Assembly: GCA_030731745.1 (NCBI GenBank)
Contig: JANQTJ010000004.1
Span: 1 to 64,000 of the forward strand
DNA length: 64,000 bases
Direction: 5' to 3'
From: Flaviramulus sp.
Lineage (GTDB): Bacteria > Bacteroidota > Bacteroidia > Flavobacteriales > Flavobacteriaceae
Positions 31,225-41,224 of the stretch are shown one piece after another. A program made the translations under genes and the position numbers. A model generated the notes under the pieces. It saw only the letters and a list, made by a program, of their open reading frames with translations, was not told where the DNA came from and did not search any database. Position 1 is the stretch's first letter; the number at the start of each line of letters is the position of its first letter.

Positions 31225-31767
31225 TTAATTAGTTTGATTTAGGGTGATTGAATTTACAGTAACTTCACAAATTATAGGTGTATTACCTGGTATTCTATTC
31301 TCGTCTCCATAATAGCCATAAGCTTTTAGCGAAGGAAATAAAAAAGTTACAGTTTCACCAGATTTCATGAGTTTTAAACCTTCTCGAAGCCCTGTGAATA
31401 ATTCTTGCTTATCCATGGCATAAGTTTGTGTTTTTATATCGTCTTTGGAATAAATCACGATACCATTTAAGGCTTTAACGTTATAATCATAAATTATGAT
31501 GTCTCCAAAAACGGGTGTTTTTAAAGAATCTATCTCAATTTTGTTGTTGTAATAATACCAAAAACCACTCTCTGAAGCTATGTAGTCTTCTTTTTGAATT
31601 TCCATTAGCTTTTCTATGGAAGCTTGCTCTTTTGCATTTAGGTTTTTGTTTCGTTCAACAGAGGCATCAATAAAAGAGCCTGTTTTTACAGAAACCGGAC
31701 GTCTAGCTTCAGGTGTTTTGCATCCAAAAGCTAGCAGTATACATATTAATATTAATAATTTAATCAT
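31225..31767 (-). CDS. gldI: Gliding motility-associated FKBP-type PPIase lipoprotein
   Basis: FKBP motifs LFTGLREGLKLMKSGETVTFLFPSLKAYGYYG; lipobox AFGCK; adjacent to nrnA-like gene. Confidence 0.82.
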   Translation of the reverse strand: MIKLLILICILLAFGCKTPEARRPVSVKTGSFIDASVERNKNLNAKEQASIEKLMEIQKEDYIASESGFWYYYNNKIEIDSLKTPVFGDIIIYDYNVKALNGIVIYSKDDIKTQTYAMDKQELFTGLREGLKLMKSGETVTFLFPSLKAYGYYGDENRIPGNTPIICEVTVNSITLNQTN

Positions 31768-32779
31768 TGTTTAGGGCTTTGTTATAACTAGGCAATATAC
31801 TAATAAATTTTTCAACTGTTTTGTCTAACGATAAGTGACTTTTTCCTCCAGCGGCATTTGTATGGCCACCACCTTCAAAATGAGCTCTCGACATTTCGTT
31901 TACAGAAAAGTCTCCTTTCGAGCGTAACGATATTTTTATAATACCTTCTTGCTTATCTTCTATAAAAATAGCTGCAAGTTTGATGCCTTCTAATGATAAG
32001 CAATAATTAACAACACCTTCAGTGTCGCCTTTCTTATAATTAAATTTATTTAATTCATTTTGAGTTAGGGTGATGTAAGCAGTTTTAGATTCTGAAATTA
32101 CTTTTAGATTACTTAAAGCACAACCTAAAAGTTGTAGACTTTCATAACTATTTGAATCATAAACTTGATTATGGATATCTGAATTATTAGCTCCTTTTTC
32201 AATAAGACTAGCTATAATTTGATGGGTTTTACTTGTTGTACAAGGAAATCTAAAGGAACCCGTATCTGTCATAATTCCAACATATAGACTTGTAGCTATA
32301 TTGTTCTCGATTAAATTAGAATCTCCAAGTATATCAATGTAATGATAAATCATTTCGCAAGTAGAACTCATAGTAACATCACTGTAGGTGTAAGTTGCAT
32401 AATTATCTGGGGCTTGATGATGATCTATCATTATTTTCAAAGCTTTACTATCAGATAAAACAGTTTCCATATCTCCCGTTCTATGAAATGCATTAAAATC
32501 TAACGTGAAAATGATTTCAGCTTCATTAATCAACGAATCACATGTGGTTTTTTGAGAATCGTATTTTAAAATAGTTTCATTTCCTGGAATCCATTTTAAA
32601 AATGAAGGAGAATCATTAGGTGTTAAAACATGTACTTGATGTCTTCCTTTCATTAAATAATGGAACAACCCTAAACTAGATCCTATAGCATCTCCGTCAG
32701 GATTTTTATGAGTTACAATAACTATCTTTTTTGGAGTTGAAAACAACTTTTTTATGCTTGAAATATCTTGTTTATTCAT
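31760..32779 (-). CDS. DHH/DHHA1 phosphoesterase (NrnA-like oligoribonuclease)
   Basis: VTHKNPDGDAIGSSLGL; LDFNA; IDHHQAPDNYA; HFEGGGHTNAAGG. Confidence 0.92.
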   Translation of the reverse strand: MNKQDISSIKKLFSTPKKIVIVTHKNPDGDAIGSSLGLFHYLMKGRHQVHVLTPNDSPSFLKWIPGNETILKYDSQKTTCDSLINEAEIIFTLDFNAFHRTGDMETVLSDSKALKIMIDHHQAPDNYATYTYSDVTMSSTCEMIYHYIDILGDSNLIENNIATSLYVGIMTDTGSFRFPCTTSKTHQIIASLIEKGANNSDIHNQVYDSNSYESLQLLGCALSNLKVISESKTAYITLTQNELNKFNYKKGDTEGVVNYCLSLEGIKLAAIFIEDKQEGIIKISLRSKGDFSVNEMSRAHFEGGGHTNAAGGKSHLSLDKTVEKFISILPSYNKALNND

Positions 32780-32862
32780 AAGGTACGAATATACAATTTA
32801 ATAAAATATACTTAAAATAGAATAATGTATTTTTATGGCTTTATAAAACTTTAAATTTTAAT

Positions 32863-33897
32863 TTGATGAAAATATTAAGCTATGTGATTATTTTAAGTTT
32901 TTGTTTTTTTTCTTGCAAACCAACTCAAAATAATTTGCCATTCAACGAAACTGAGCTTTTTGATGTTACCATTGCTTTTGGTTCTTGCAATAAGCAAAAT
33001 GTTCAAAATATTTTATGGAAAGAGGTTTTAAAAAACCATCCAGAAATGTGGATTTGGGGAGGAGATAATATTTATTCAGACTCGGATAATAAACATAAAC
33101 TTTGGAAAGATTACCAAGTGCAATTAGCTCAAGCGGATTATCAAAAACTACAAAATAGCACTAAAATTATGGCTACTTGGGATGATCATGATTATGGGTT
33201 AAATGATGGCGGCGCAGAGTTTCATTTTAAAGATGAAAGTCAGCAATTGTTTTTAGATTTTTTAGGAATTCCAAAAACCGATAAAAGAAGAACACAAAAA
33301 GGGATTTATACTTCGCAGGATATTATATCAGAAAAAGGAATTATTAAAGTAATAGTTTTAGATACTCGCTTTTTTAGATCAGCATTAACAAACGCTACTG
33401 ATAAAAGTAAACGATATCAACCAAATAAGTATGGTGAAGGTACTGTTTTAGGTGTAGCGCAATGGCAATGGCTTGAAGAGGAGCTGATAAACTCTCAAGC
33501 TAATTTTAATATAATTGTTAGTAGTGTTCAGATTTTATCGGGAGAACATGGGTTTGAAACTTGGGCAAATTTTCCTCATGAAGTGGATAAGTTAGTGAAA
33601 TTGATAGAACTTTCTAAAGCTAAAGGGGTGTTATTAGTTTCAGGTGACAGGCATATTTCTGAGTTTTCAAAAATAAAAAGTGCAGATTTAAGTTACCCAT
33701 TAATTGATTTCACCTCAAGTGGTTTAACCCACACATATACTGGTTTTACAGAAGAAGCTAATAAATTTAGACAAGGTTTTGTGGTTTCAGATTTAAGCTT
33801 TGGCTTATTAAAGTTTAATTTTGATAAATCTGAAATTCAAATGGAAATGCGTGGTAAAAACAATCAAATTCAGCAAAAACTTTTACAAAAGTATTAG
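32863..33897 (+). CDS. PhoD-like alkaline phosphatase family lipoprotein
   Basis: FGSCNKQN; WGGDNIYSD; TWDDHDYGLNDGG; SGDRHISEFS. Confidence 0.88.
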   Translation: MMKILSYVIILSFCFFSCKPTQNNLPFNETELFDVTIAFGSCNKQNVQNILWKEVLKNHPEMWIWGGDNIYSDSDNKHKLWKDYQVQLAQADYQKLQNSTKIMATWDDHDYGLNDGGAEFHFKDESQQLFLDFLGIPKTDKRRTQKGIYTSQDIISEKGIIKVIVLDTRFFRSALTNATDKSKRYQPNKYGEGTVLGVAQWQWLEEELINSQANFNIIVSSVQILSGEHGFETWANFPHEVDKLVKLIELSKAKGVLLVSGDRHISEFSKIKSADLSYPLIDFTSSGLTHTYTGFTEEANKFRQGFVVSDLSFGLLKFNFDKSEIQMEMRGKNNQIQQKLLQKY

Positions 33898-33919
33898 TTA
33901 TAAAATAAATATAAAACTG

Positions 33920-33927
33920 TAATTTTG
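33920..33927 (+). promoter_or_regulatory. Bacteroidetes -7 box (TAnnTTTG) upstream of ndk
   Basis: TAATTTTG located 22 bp upstream of the ATG. Confidence 0.45.
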
Positions 33928-33948
33928 CACAAAATTTAAAAATACAAA

Positions 33949-34368
33949 ATGGCAACAAATAGAACATTTACAATGCTTAAGCCAGATGCTGTTGAGAAAA
34001 GACACATTGGTGCAATATTAGAAAAAATTTCAGCTTCAGGATTTAGAATTGTAGCGATGAAATTAACTCAAATGACAACTGCAGATGCAGAAGCTTTTTA
34101 TGCCATACATAAAGAGCGTCCGTTTTTTCCAGATTTAGTTGGATATATGACGCGTGGCCCAATTGTAGCTGCTATTTTAGAAAAAGAAAACGCTGTTGAG
34201 GATTTTAGAACTTTAATTGGTGCAACAAATCCTGCTGATGCAGCAGAAGGAACCATACGTAAATTATATGCAGCTTCTATTGGTGAAAATGCCGTACATG
34301 GCAGTGATAGTGATGATAATGCAGCTATTGAAGGTGCTTTTCATTTCTCAGGAAGAGAGATGTTTTAA
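33949..34368 (+). CDS. ndk: Nucleoside-diphosphate kinase
   Basis: [36 protein letters not shown]. Confidence 0.97.
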   Translation: MATNRTFTMLKPDAVEKRHIGAILEKISASGFRIVAMKLTQMTTADAEAFYAIHKERPFFPDLVGYMTRGPIVAAILEKENAVEDFRTLIGATNPADAAEGTIRKLYAASIGENAVHGSDSDDNAAIEGAFHFSGREMF

Positions 34369-34391
34369 TATATTACTCAATATAATATAAT

Positions 34392-34423
34392 AAAAAACCC
34401 AGCAATGAATTGCTGGGTTTTTT
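34392..34423. terminator. Bidirectional terminator
   Basis: AAAAAACCCAGCA ATGAAT TGCTGGGTTTTTT. Confidence 0.9.
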
Positions 34424-34451
34424 CTGTGCCAATAAAGTTAATTAGTATATA

Positions 34452-34643
34452 TTAAACTACTTTTACATTTACTGCGTTTAAACCTTTTCTACCTTCCTGT
34501 AAATCAAATTCAACTAAATCGCCTTCGCGAATTTCGTCAATTAATCCAGAAATGTGAACAAAATGTTCTTTTTTCGAACCTTCTTCAACTATAAATCCGA
34601 ATCCTTTAGAATCATTGAAGAATTTTACTGTTCCTTTACTCAT
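34452..34643 (-). CDS. Cold-shock domain protein (copy 1)
   Basis: MSKGTVKFFNDSKGFGFIVEEGSKKEHFVHISGL. Confidence 0.95.
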   Translation of the reverse strand: MSKGTVKFFNDSKGFGFIVEEGSKKEHFVHISGLIDEIREGDLVEFDLQEGRKGLNAVNVKVV

Positions 34644-34749
34644 GTGCTAAAATATTAAATTAATTATTTACTTGTGTACAAACTTAGTGCCAAATAATTA
34701 TTAATACATTTAACATTAAATTTTTACACCCAAAAGATAGTAAATAAAA

Positions 34750-34783
34750 AAAAGTCTATCAAAAATATTTTTGATAGACTTTT
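34750..34783. terminator. Perfect 34-nt palindrome, terminator-like
   Basis: AAAAGTCTATCAAAAAT|ATTTTTGATAGACTTTT between the two csp genes. Confidence 0.75.
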
Positions 34784-34810
34784 AACATTGTAATTGTTAA
34801 AGTATATATC

Positions 34811-35002
34811 TTAGATTACTTTTACGTTTACGGCGTTTAATCCTTTTCTACCTTCTTGTAGATCGAATTCAACTGCATCACCTTCACGAATTTCATCGAT
34901 AAGTCCTGAAATGTGTACGAAATGTTCTTTGTTGTTGTCATCTTCAGTGATGAATCCAAAACCTTTAGAATCATTGAAGAATTTTACGGTACCTTTACTC
35001 AT
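34811..35002 (-). CDS. Cold-shock domain protein (copy 2)
   Basis: MSKGTVKFFNDSKGFGFITEDDNNKEHFVHISGL; longer ORF start at 35032 is less likely. Confidence 0.95.
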   Translation of the reverse strand: MSKGTVKFFNDSKGFGFITEDDNNKEHFVHISGLIDEIREGDAVEFDLQEGRKGLNAVNVKVI

Positions 35003-35099
35003 TGTATTTGTATTATAATAATTAAGCGCCAAAGGTAATATAAAAATGTATAGTTTGTTATTTTTTGTAGATTTATTTTAAATATATTTTACAATTTAA

Positions 35100-35396
35100 C
35101 TATCTTAAAATCAATTTTTTAATTATTTCTTTACCTAATTCTTCATTAAGCATATTAATTATTTTTTGTTTTCCGTAGCTTAATTCTTCCCTCAAAACAC
35201 TGGAGCTTAATTGAATATAAAGGGTTTCTCGTTCCAGATTTACAGAAGTTGTATAATTATTTACACCATTACCCATAAGTTTAGCCCAAGCATCAGCAAC
35301 ATTCACTTTGTTTAGGCCTTTTTCTAACTTATTAGTTTCTACAAATTCTTTTAACGCATCAGATATGCTGATATTTTCGTTGTTTCGCTTTGCCAT
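35100..35396 (-). CDS. DUF721 domain protein
   Basis: ISDALKEFVETNKLEKGLNKVNVADAWAKLMG; adjacent to recF. Confidence 0.85.
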   Translation of the reverse strand: MAKRNNENISISDALKEFVETNKLEKGLNKVNVADAWAKLMGNGVNNYTTSVNLERETLYIQLSSSVLREELSYGKQKIINMLNEELGKEIIKKLILR

Positions 35397-35403
35397 TATT
35401 TAT

Positions 35404-36483
35404 TTAAAGTTTAAAAACTTCATACGATTGATGTACCTGTTTTACGGCTTTTTCAGTACGTTCAGCATGGGTGTCACTAATAAACAATTGCCCAAAATTT
35501 TCATCATCTACTAATTTAATAATTTGTGATACACGATTTTCATCTAACTTATCAAAAATATCATCTAAAAGTAAAATGGGATTTACACCACTCTGAGCTT
35601 TTATAAAGTCAAATTGTGCTAATTTTAAAGCAATTAAAAACGATTTTTGCTGCCCTTGGCTTCCAAATTTTTTTATGGGATGACTCTCAATATTAAAATT
35701 TAAATCATCTTTATGAATTCCAACACTTGTGTATTGTAGGGCTTTATCTTTATTTATAACAGTTTTTAAAAGATTTTGTAAATCATCTTCAAACAAATCA
35801 CTTTGATATGCTAGATCAACTTCTTCATTACCATTACTGATTGCTTCATAACGCGATTTAAAAATGGGGATAAATTCTTTTAAAAAGTCATCACGTTTTT
35901 TAAAAATAGCTGTTCCAAAATCTGTTAATTGGGTATTGTAAACTTCTAAGGTATCTTTATTAAATGTGTGGTTTAAAGCAAAATATTTGAGAAGTGCATT
36001 TCGTTGTGCTAAAATTTTATTATAATTAATTAAATGCGTTAAATAGTTTTTATCGCTTTGCGAAATCACACTATCTATAAACTTTCTTCGGGTATCACTC
36101 CCTTCAATAATCAAATCTCTATCAGCAGGCGAAATAATTACTAATGGTAAAAATCCTATATGTTCACTAAACTTTTCATAAGCTTTACCGTTACGCTTAA
36201 TTACTTTTTTTTGTCCGCGTTTTAGACTTACTGCAACTTTTTCTGTTTTATCTTCCTTATTATAATCTCCATTTATTACAAAAAACTCCTCATCATGTTT
36301 AATATTCTGTGTGGCTACCGGATTAAAATAACTTTTTCCAAAGGATAAATGATAAATAGCATCAAGCACATTTGTTTTTCCAATACCATTATTTCCAACA
36401 ATACAATTTATCTTATCATTGAAAATGAACGATTTACTATCGAAATTTTTATAATTGAGTAAAGAAAGAGATTTTAAAATCAT
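35404..36483 (-). CDS. recF: DNA replication and repair protein RecF
   Basis: [59 protein letters not shown]. Confidence 0.95.
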   Translation of the reverse strand: MILKSLSLLNYKNFDSKSFIFNDKINCIVGNNGIGKTNVLDAIYHLSFGKSYFNPVATQNIKHDEEFFVINGDYNKEDKTEKVAVSLKRGQKKVIKRNGKAYEKFSEHIGFLPLVIISPADRDLIIEGSDTRRKFIDSVISQSDKNYLTHLINYNKILAQRNALLKYFALNHTFNKDTLEVYNTQLTDFGTAIFKKRDDFLKEFIPIFKSRYEAISNGNEEVDLAYQSDLFEDDLQNLLKTVINKDKALQYTSVGIHKDDLNFNIESHPIKKFGSQGQQKSFLIALKLAQFDFIKAQSGVNPILLLDDIFDKLDENRVSQIIKLVDDENFGQLFISDTHAERTEKAVKQVHQSYEVFKL

Positions 36484-36587
36484 ACAAAAGGTAACTTAAA
36501 GCACGTTTAGAGACTAAACTCTTAAAAAGAAGTGCAAATTATTGAAAAATATCAAATAAATACCCTTTTAGTTATGAAGAAAAATTA

Positions 36588-36595
36588 TATTTTTG
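36588..36595 (+). promoter_or_regulatory. Bacteroidetes -7 box (TAnnTTTG)
   Basis: TATTTTTG 26 bp upstream of the TPR gene ATG. Confidence 0.4.
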
Positions 36596-36620
36596 CGCCA
36601 CAATAATTTAGAACAAATAA

Positions 36621-37391
36621 ATGGCAACTTATAATAAAAGAGGTTACAAACCGAAAACCAAAGAAGAAATACAACATAACATTGAAGAAGGTTCTACAAC
36701 GGCAGAAGTTTTCAATACATTAGACGAAACAGCTTCAAAAACAGAGGCTTTTGTTGAAAAAAATCAAAAATACATTTTTGTAATCATAGGTATTGTAGCT
36801 GTGTTTGTTTTAGGATCTTTAGCTTATAAAGAGTTTATTGCTAAGCCCAAGCAAGTTTCTGCTATGAATGATATGTATCAAGCGCAAAAATATTTTAATG
36901 ATGCAGTTAACGGATCAGCCAAAGACTCGTTATATAATTTGGCTTTAACAGGTGGTGAAGGTAAATTCGGGATGTTAGATATCATAGAAGAATATAGCGG
37001 AACGCCATCAGCTAATTTAGCTAATTATTATGCGGGTACAGCTTATTTAAGATTGAAAGATTACAAAAATGCAGTTGAATATTTAGGTAATTTTAAAAGT
37101 GATGATGAAATTTTAGCTCCTTTAGCTAAAGGGAATATTGGTGATGCATTTGTACAATTAAATCAACAAGAAGATGCTTTAGGTTATTACGAGGAAGCTG
37201 CTGAGATGCGCGATAACGAATATACAACACCTATGTACTTGTTTAAAGCTGGTGTTATTGCTTTAGATTTAGGTGAAGCTAAAAAGGCGTTAACTTATTT
37301 TGAAAGAATAAAAAACGATTATGCCAATTCTACTGAAGCAACAAATGTGGATGTTTTTATAGGAAAGGCTCAAGTATTGGTAAGTAAATAG
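36621..37391 (+). CDS. TPR membrane-anchored protein (YfgM-like)
   Basis: N-terminal TM (IFVIIGIVAVFVLGSLAYKEF) followed by TPR repeats. Confidence 0.75.
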   Translation: MATYNKRGYKPKTKEEIQHNIEEGSTTAEVFNTLDETASKTEAFVEKNQKYIFVIIGIVAVFVLGSLAYKEFIAKPKQVSAMNDMYQAQKYFNDAVNGSAKDSLYNLALTGGEGKFGMLDIIEEYSGTPSANLANYYAGTAYLRLKDYKNAVEYLGNFKSDDEILAPLAKGNIGDAFVQLNQQEDALGYYEEAAEMRDNEYTTPMYLFKAGVIALDLGEAKKALTYFERIKNDYANSTEATNVDVFIGKAQVLVSK

Positions 37392-37392
37392 T

Positions 37393-37878
37393 ATGGCTAC
37401 GGCAAATAGAAATTTATCTGATTACGATAAAACAACAATCCCAAACGCGAATAAATTTCGGTTTGGGATTGTTGTTTCAGAGTGGAATGATACTATAACA
37501 GAAGGTTTGTATCAAGGTGCGTTTGATACATTAATAGCACATGGTGTTTTACCTACTAATATTATACGTTGGAATGTTCCGGGTAGTTTTGAACTTATTT
37601 ACGGTAGCAAAAAAATGCAAGAGCAAATGGTAAATGCGGTTATTGCTATAGGGAGTGTTATTCAAGGAGAAACCAAACATTTTGATTTTGTTTGTGAAGC
37701 TGTTTCCCAAGGCATTAAAGATTTAAATATTTTACACGAAACACCAGTTGTTTTCTGTTTACTTACAGATAATAATTTACAACAAGCTATTGACCGCTCT
37801 GGAGGTAAGCATGGCAACAAGGGTACTGAATCTGCTATTGCTGCAATTAAAATGGCAGAGTTACGGAAGAATAGTTAG
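37393..37878 (+). CDS. ribH: 6,7-dimethyl-8-ribityllumazine synthase
   Basis: RFGIVVSEWND; VPGSFELIYGSKK; GSVIQGETKHFDFVCEAVSQGI; GGKHGNKGTESA. Confidence 0.96.
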   Translation: MATANRNLSDYDKTTIPNANKFRFGIVVSEWNDTITEGLYQGAFDTLIAHGVLPTNIIRWNVPGSFELIYGSKKMQEQMVNAVIAIGSVIQGETKHFDFVCEAVSQGIKDLNILHETPVVFCLLTDNNLQQAIDRSGGKHGNKGTESAIAAIKMAELRKNS

Positions 37879-38010
37879 ACATTAATTGTAGTGCTATTTT
37901 TTTTGTTGTTGTCAGTAGGAATTACTTTGTAAATGTTAACAATTTTTGGCATTTCAATCCTCTCTTTCTGTCTATTTTTGAGTATTTTTGGAGTATAGCA
38001 CTACTAAATT

Positions 38011-38244
38011 TTGTTTAAAACTCGAAAACATAAAACATTTAATTATCAACCTCGATTTTCGAAAGAAAATCAAGATGTTTCTGTCTTAGAAGATAATAAT
38101 AATTCAAAGGAGTTTATTTCAAAATGGAAAGAAATTAGAGGTAATAGACCAAAATCTAAAGGATTTTTACCCATAAGAACCTTAATGTTAGTTTTGGTAT
38201 TATTATTGATTTGTATGTATTTATTAGAAAAAAAATACATGTAA
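38011..38244 (+). CDS. Small single-TM protein, FNYxPR family (copy 1, probable TTG start)
   Basis: MFKTRKHKTFNYQPRFSKENQ ... C-terminal TM; resembles next ORF. Confidence 0.6.
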   Translation: MFKTRKHKTFNYQPRFSKENQDVSVLEDNNNSKEFISKWKEIRGNRPKSKGFLPIRTLMLVLVLLLICMYLLEKKYM

Positions 38245-38260
38245 CCAAAACTTAGGAATC

Positions 38261-38542
38261 ATGGGACTTTTAAAATTACGTAACAACAAAAAATTTAATT
38301 ATACGCCTCGTTATTTTGATGATAAAGGAGAGGGTAATCCTTTCGAAATTAAGCATAAGTTTGATGATTTTAGAAAAACGGTTGGAAGTAATAAAGGTTT
38401 AAAGGCTAAATTTAATGAAGCTTTTGAAGATTATAAAAATCCAGACAAAGATGCAAATAGAAGAATTTTAATTATTGTTGCCCTGCTTATTTTAGCGTTT
38501 TTATTTATCATCGATTTTGATTTAACAATATTTTTTTCATAA
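38261..38542 (+). CDS. Small single-TM protein, FNYxPR family (copy 2)
   Basis: MGLLKLRNNKKFNYTPRYFDDKGEGNPFEIKHKFDDFR ... C-terminal TM. Confidence 0.75.
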   Translation: MGLLKLRNNKKFNYTPRYFDDKGEGNPFEIKHKFDDFRKTVGSNKGLKAKFNEAFEDYKNPDKDANRRILIIVALLILAFLFIIDFDLTIFFS

Positions 38543-38548
38543 TACTAT

Positions 38549-40399
38549 ATGGCAGACATCATTCAGCTTTTACCAGATCATGTAGCGAATCAAATTGCCG
38601 CTGGAGAAGTTGTACAACGTCCTGCCTCTGTTGTAAAAGAACTACTTGAAAATGCTATTGATGCAGATGCAAGCTCCATAAAACTCCTCATAAAAGATGC
38701 TGGTAAAACACTCGTTCAAGTTATTGATAACGGAAAAGGCATGAGCACAACCGACGCGCGATTAAGTTTTGAGCGTCATGCAACATCGAAAATAAGAACA
38801 GCTGAAGATTTATTTCAATTACATACTAAAGGTTTTCGTGGAGAGGCTTTAGCAAGTATTGCAGCTATTGCACATGTAGAATTAAAAACAAAACAAGAGG
38901 TTGATGATGTTGGTAATACAATTGAAATAGAAGGAAGCAAAGTAGTTTTGCAAGAAGTTATTGTAACACCAAACGGCACATCAGTTTCAGTAAAAAACTT
39001 ATTTTTTAATATTCCTGCACGACGTAATTTTTTAAAATCTGATGTTGTAGAATTTCGTCATGTTGTTGATGAGTTTCATCGTGTTGCTTTAGCACATCCA
39101 AATATTAGTTTCGCTTTATACAATAATGGGAGCGAAACATTTAATTTACCTATCAGTAATTTCAGGCAACGTATTGTGAATATTTTTGGTATTAAAACCA
39201 ATGAAAAATTAGTGCCAGTTGAAGAAGATACCGAAGTGCTAAAAATTTCTGGTTTTGTTGGGAAACCTGAATTCGCAAAAAAAACAAGAGGCGAACAGTA
39301 CTTTTTTGTTAACAATCGTTTTATTAAAAGTGCTTATTTAAACCATGCTATATCTTCTGCATTTGATGGTTTACTTAAAAACGGGACACATCCAAGTTAC
39401 TTTTTAAAACTTGATGTAGATCCTCAAACCATTGATATTAATATTCATCCAACAAAAACGGAGATAAAGTTTGATGATGAACATACTCTGTACGCCTTAC
39501 TTCGTTCTGCAGTTAAACATAGTTTAGGACAGTTTAATATTGCTCCTGTTTTAGATTTTGATAGAGATCCTAATTTAGATACACCTTATAGTTACAAGAA
39601 TAATAATGCGGATGTGCCTAAAATTGAAGTTGATAGAAACTTTAATCCATTTCAAACAGATAGTAAGTTTTTGGGGAAACAAACTACGGTTTTCAAACCA
39701 ACAATAAATAATTGGGACAGTTTATACATAGGATTAGAATCTAAAGGCAACGATTCGACTAACAATTTTAGTGAGGCTCATTTTGAAAGTGAAGAACAAA
39801 ATACCTCTATTTTTGAAAATGAAAATGATATTGAAAAATTACATACAACCTACCAAATTCATAACAAATATATAGTTAGTACTATAAAATCTGGCATGTT
39901 GGTAATAGATCAAAACAGAGCGCATCAGCGTATTTTGTATGAAGATTTTCTTAAAAATATAACTATTAAAGAAGCCATAAGTCAGCAATTATTATTTCCG
40001 TTAGAGCTTCATTTTTCAAAAAAAGATTTCGAAATTATCAAACAGCTTAAAGTTGATTTAGAACATACTGGTTTTGTGTTTTCAAACGTTAAATATGAAT
40101 CTATTGAGATTATTGGAGTGCCCGTTGGAGTTCCAGAAAGTGAGGTTTCTATTATCTTAGAACAACTTATAAGTGACGTTGAAAACGAAGTTCCAGATAG
40201 TCATTTTAGCGCTACCGACTTGTTAGCAAAATCAATGGCGAAAAGTTTGGCTATTAAAACAGGTCAATCTTTAAAAAAGGATGAGCAAGAGCATTTGTTG
40301 AATAAATTATTTGCTTGCAAAGAACCAAATGTGTCACCAACTAACCGTATAACATTTGTTACCATGACTGTTGACGAATTAGATAAAAAATTTATATAG
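38549..40399 (+). CDS. mutL: DNA mismatch repair endonuclease MutL
   Basis: IIQLLPDHVANQIAAGEVVQRPASVVKELLENAIDA; GFRGEALASI. Confidence 0.97.
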   Translation: MADIIQLLPDHVANQIAAGEVVQRPASVVKELLENAIDADASSIKLLIKDAGKTLVQVIDNGKGMSTTDARLSFERHATSKIRTAEDLFQLHTKGFRGEALASIAAIAHVELKTKQEVDDVGNTIEIEGSKVVLQEVIVTPNGTSVSVKNLFFNIPARRNFLKSDVVEFRHVVDEFHRVALAHPNISFALYNNGSETFNLPISNFRQRIVNIFGIKTNEKLVPVEEDTEVLKISGFVGKPEFAKKTRGEQYFFVNNRFIKSAYLNHAISSAFDGLLKNGTHPSYFLKLDVDPQTIDINIHPTKTEIKFDDEHTLYALLRSAVKHSLGQFNIAPVLDFDRDPNLDTPYSYKNNNADVPKIEVDRNFNPFQTDSKFLGKQTTVFKPTINNWDSLYIGLESKGNDSTNNFSEAHFESEEQNTSIFENENDIEKLHTTYQIHNKYIVSTIKSGMLVIDQNRAHQRILYEDFLKNITIKEAISQQLLFPLELHFSKKDFEIIKQLKVDLEHTGFVFSNVKYESIEIIGVPVGVPESEVSIILEQLISDVENEVPDSHFSATDLLAKSMAKSLAIKTGQSLKKDEQEHLLNKLFACKEPNVSPTNRITFVTMTVDELDKKFI

Positions 40400-40402
40400 A
40401 AT

Positions 40403-41224
40403 ATGATGCGAATTTCAGAAACCGTCAAACATTTAATAATCATTAATGTGATTATGTTTATTGGCACGTTAACTGTTGGTCAAGGCGTTTTGTTTTATGA
40501 TTGGTTCGCGATGCATTTTCCGCAAAACCTAGCCTTCCAGCCCTGGCAAATAGTTACACATATGTTTATGCATGGTGGAGCTATGCATCTTTTATTTAAC
40601 ATGTTTGCGCTTTGGATGTTTGGTACACCTGTAGAGCAAGTTTTAGGCTCTAAACGGTTTTTATTTATTTATTTTTCTGCGGGTTTAGGGGCAGTCGCCT
40701 TACAAGTAGGATATTATTATTTTGATTTTTATAGTGCTTATAAAGGTATTTCAAGTTTGAATATGGAAGGAGAGTTGTTAAAAAAAATAATCTCAATTGA
40801 TGCTAGTGATGGTCAGTTTATTAAAGGAGATATATTAAGCAAGCAAATGATTCCATTTCTCAACGAATATTACTTTAATGCTAATTCGATTGATAGTACT
40901 GCCTTTAAGTCTTTGTTTGAAATGAATGTTATTGCCAGAAATACCATGGTTGGTGCGTCTGGATGTATTATGGGTATTTTAGTTGCTTTTGGAATGATGA
41001 ACCCAAATGCCGAACTTATGATGATATTCTTGCCAATTCCTATTAAGGCAAAATATTTTATACCAGGTATTATTATTCTAGATTTAATTTCAGGAATTAC
41101 AGGCCAGTCATTTTTTAGCCCAAGTAATACAGCCTACATGGCGCACGTAGGAGGCGCGTTAACAGGATTTATTATCATGTGGTATTGGAAAAAAACACAA
41201 TTTAACAAAAACCGGTGGGATTAA
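40403..41224 (+). CDS. Rhomboid family intramembrane serine protease (copy 1)
   Basis: GASGCIMG; MHLLFNMFALWMFG; AHVGGALTG. Confidence 0.92.
   Translation: MMRISETVKHLIIINVIMFIGTLTVGQGVLFYDWFAMHFPQNLAFQPWQIVTHMFMHGGAMHLLFNMFALWMFGTPVEQVLGSKRFLFIYFSAGLGAVALQVGYYYFDFYSAYKGISSLNMEGELLKKIISIDASDGQFIKGDILSKQMIPFLNEYYFNANSIDSTAFKSLFEMNVIARNTMVGASGCIMGILVAFGMMNPNAELMMIFLPIPIKAKYFIPGIIILDLISGITGQSFFSPSNTAYMAHVGGALTGFIIMWYWKKTQFNKNRWD

Noticed and set aside
34452-35032. Csp pair as a possible novel toxin/antitoxin
   Set aside because: Both are ordinary cold-shock proteins with near-identical sequences; simple tandem duplication.
37300-37430. FMN riboswitch upstream of ribH
   Set aside because: Only 1 nt separates the previous stop and the ribH ATG; no RFN-like conserved blocks seen.
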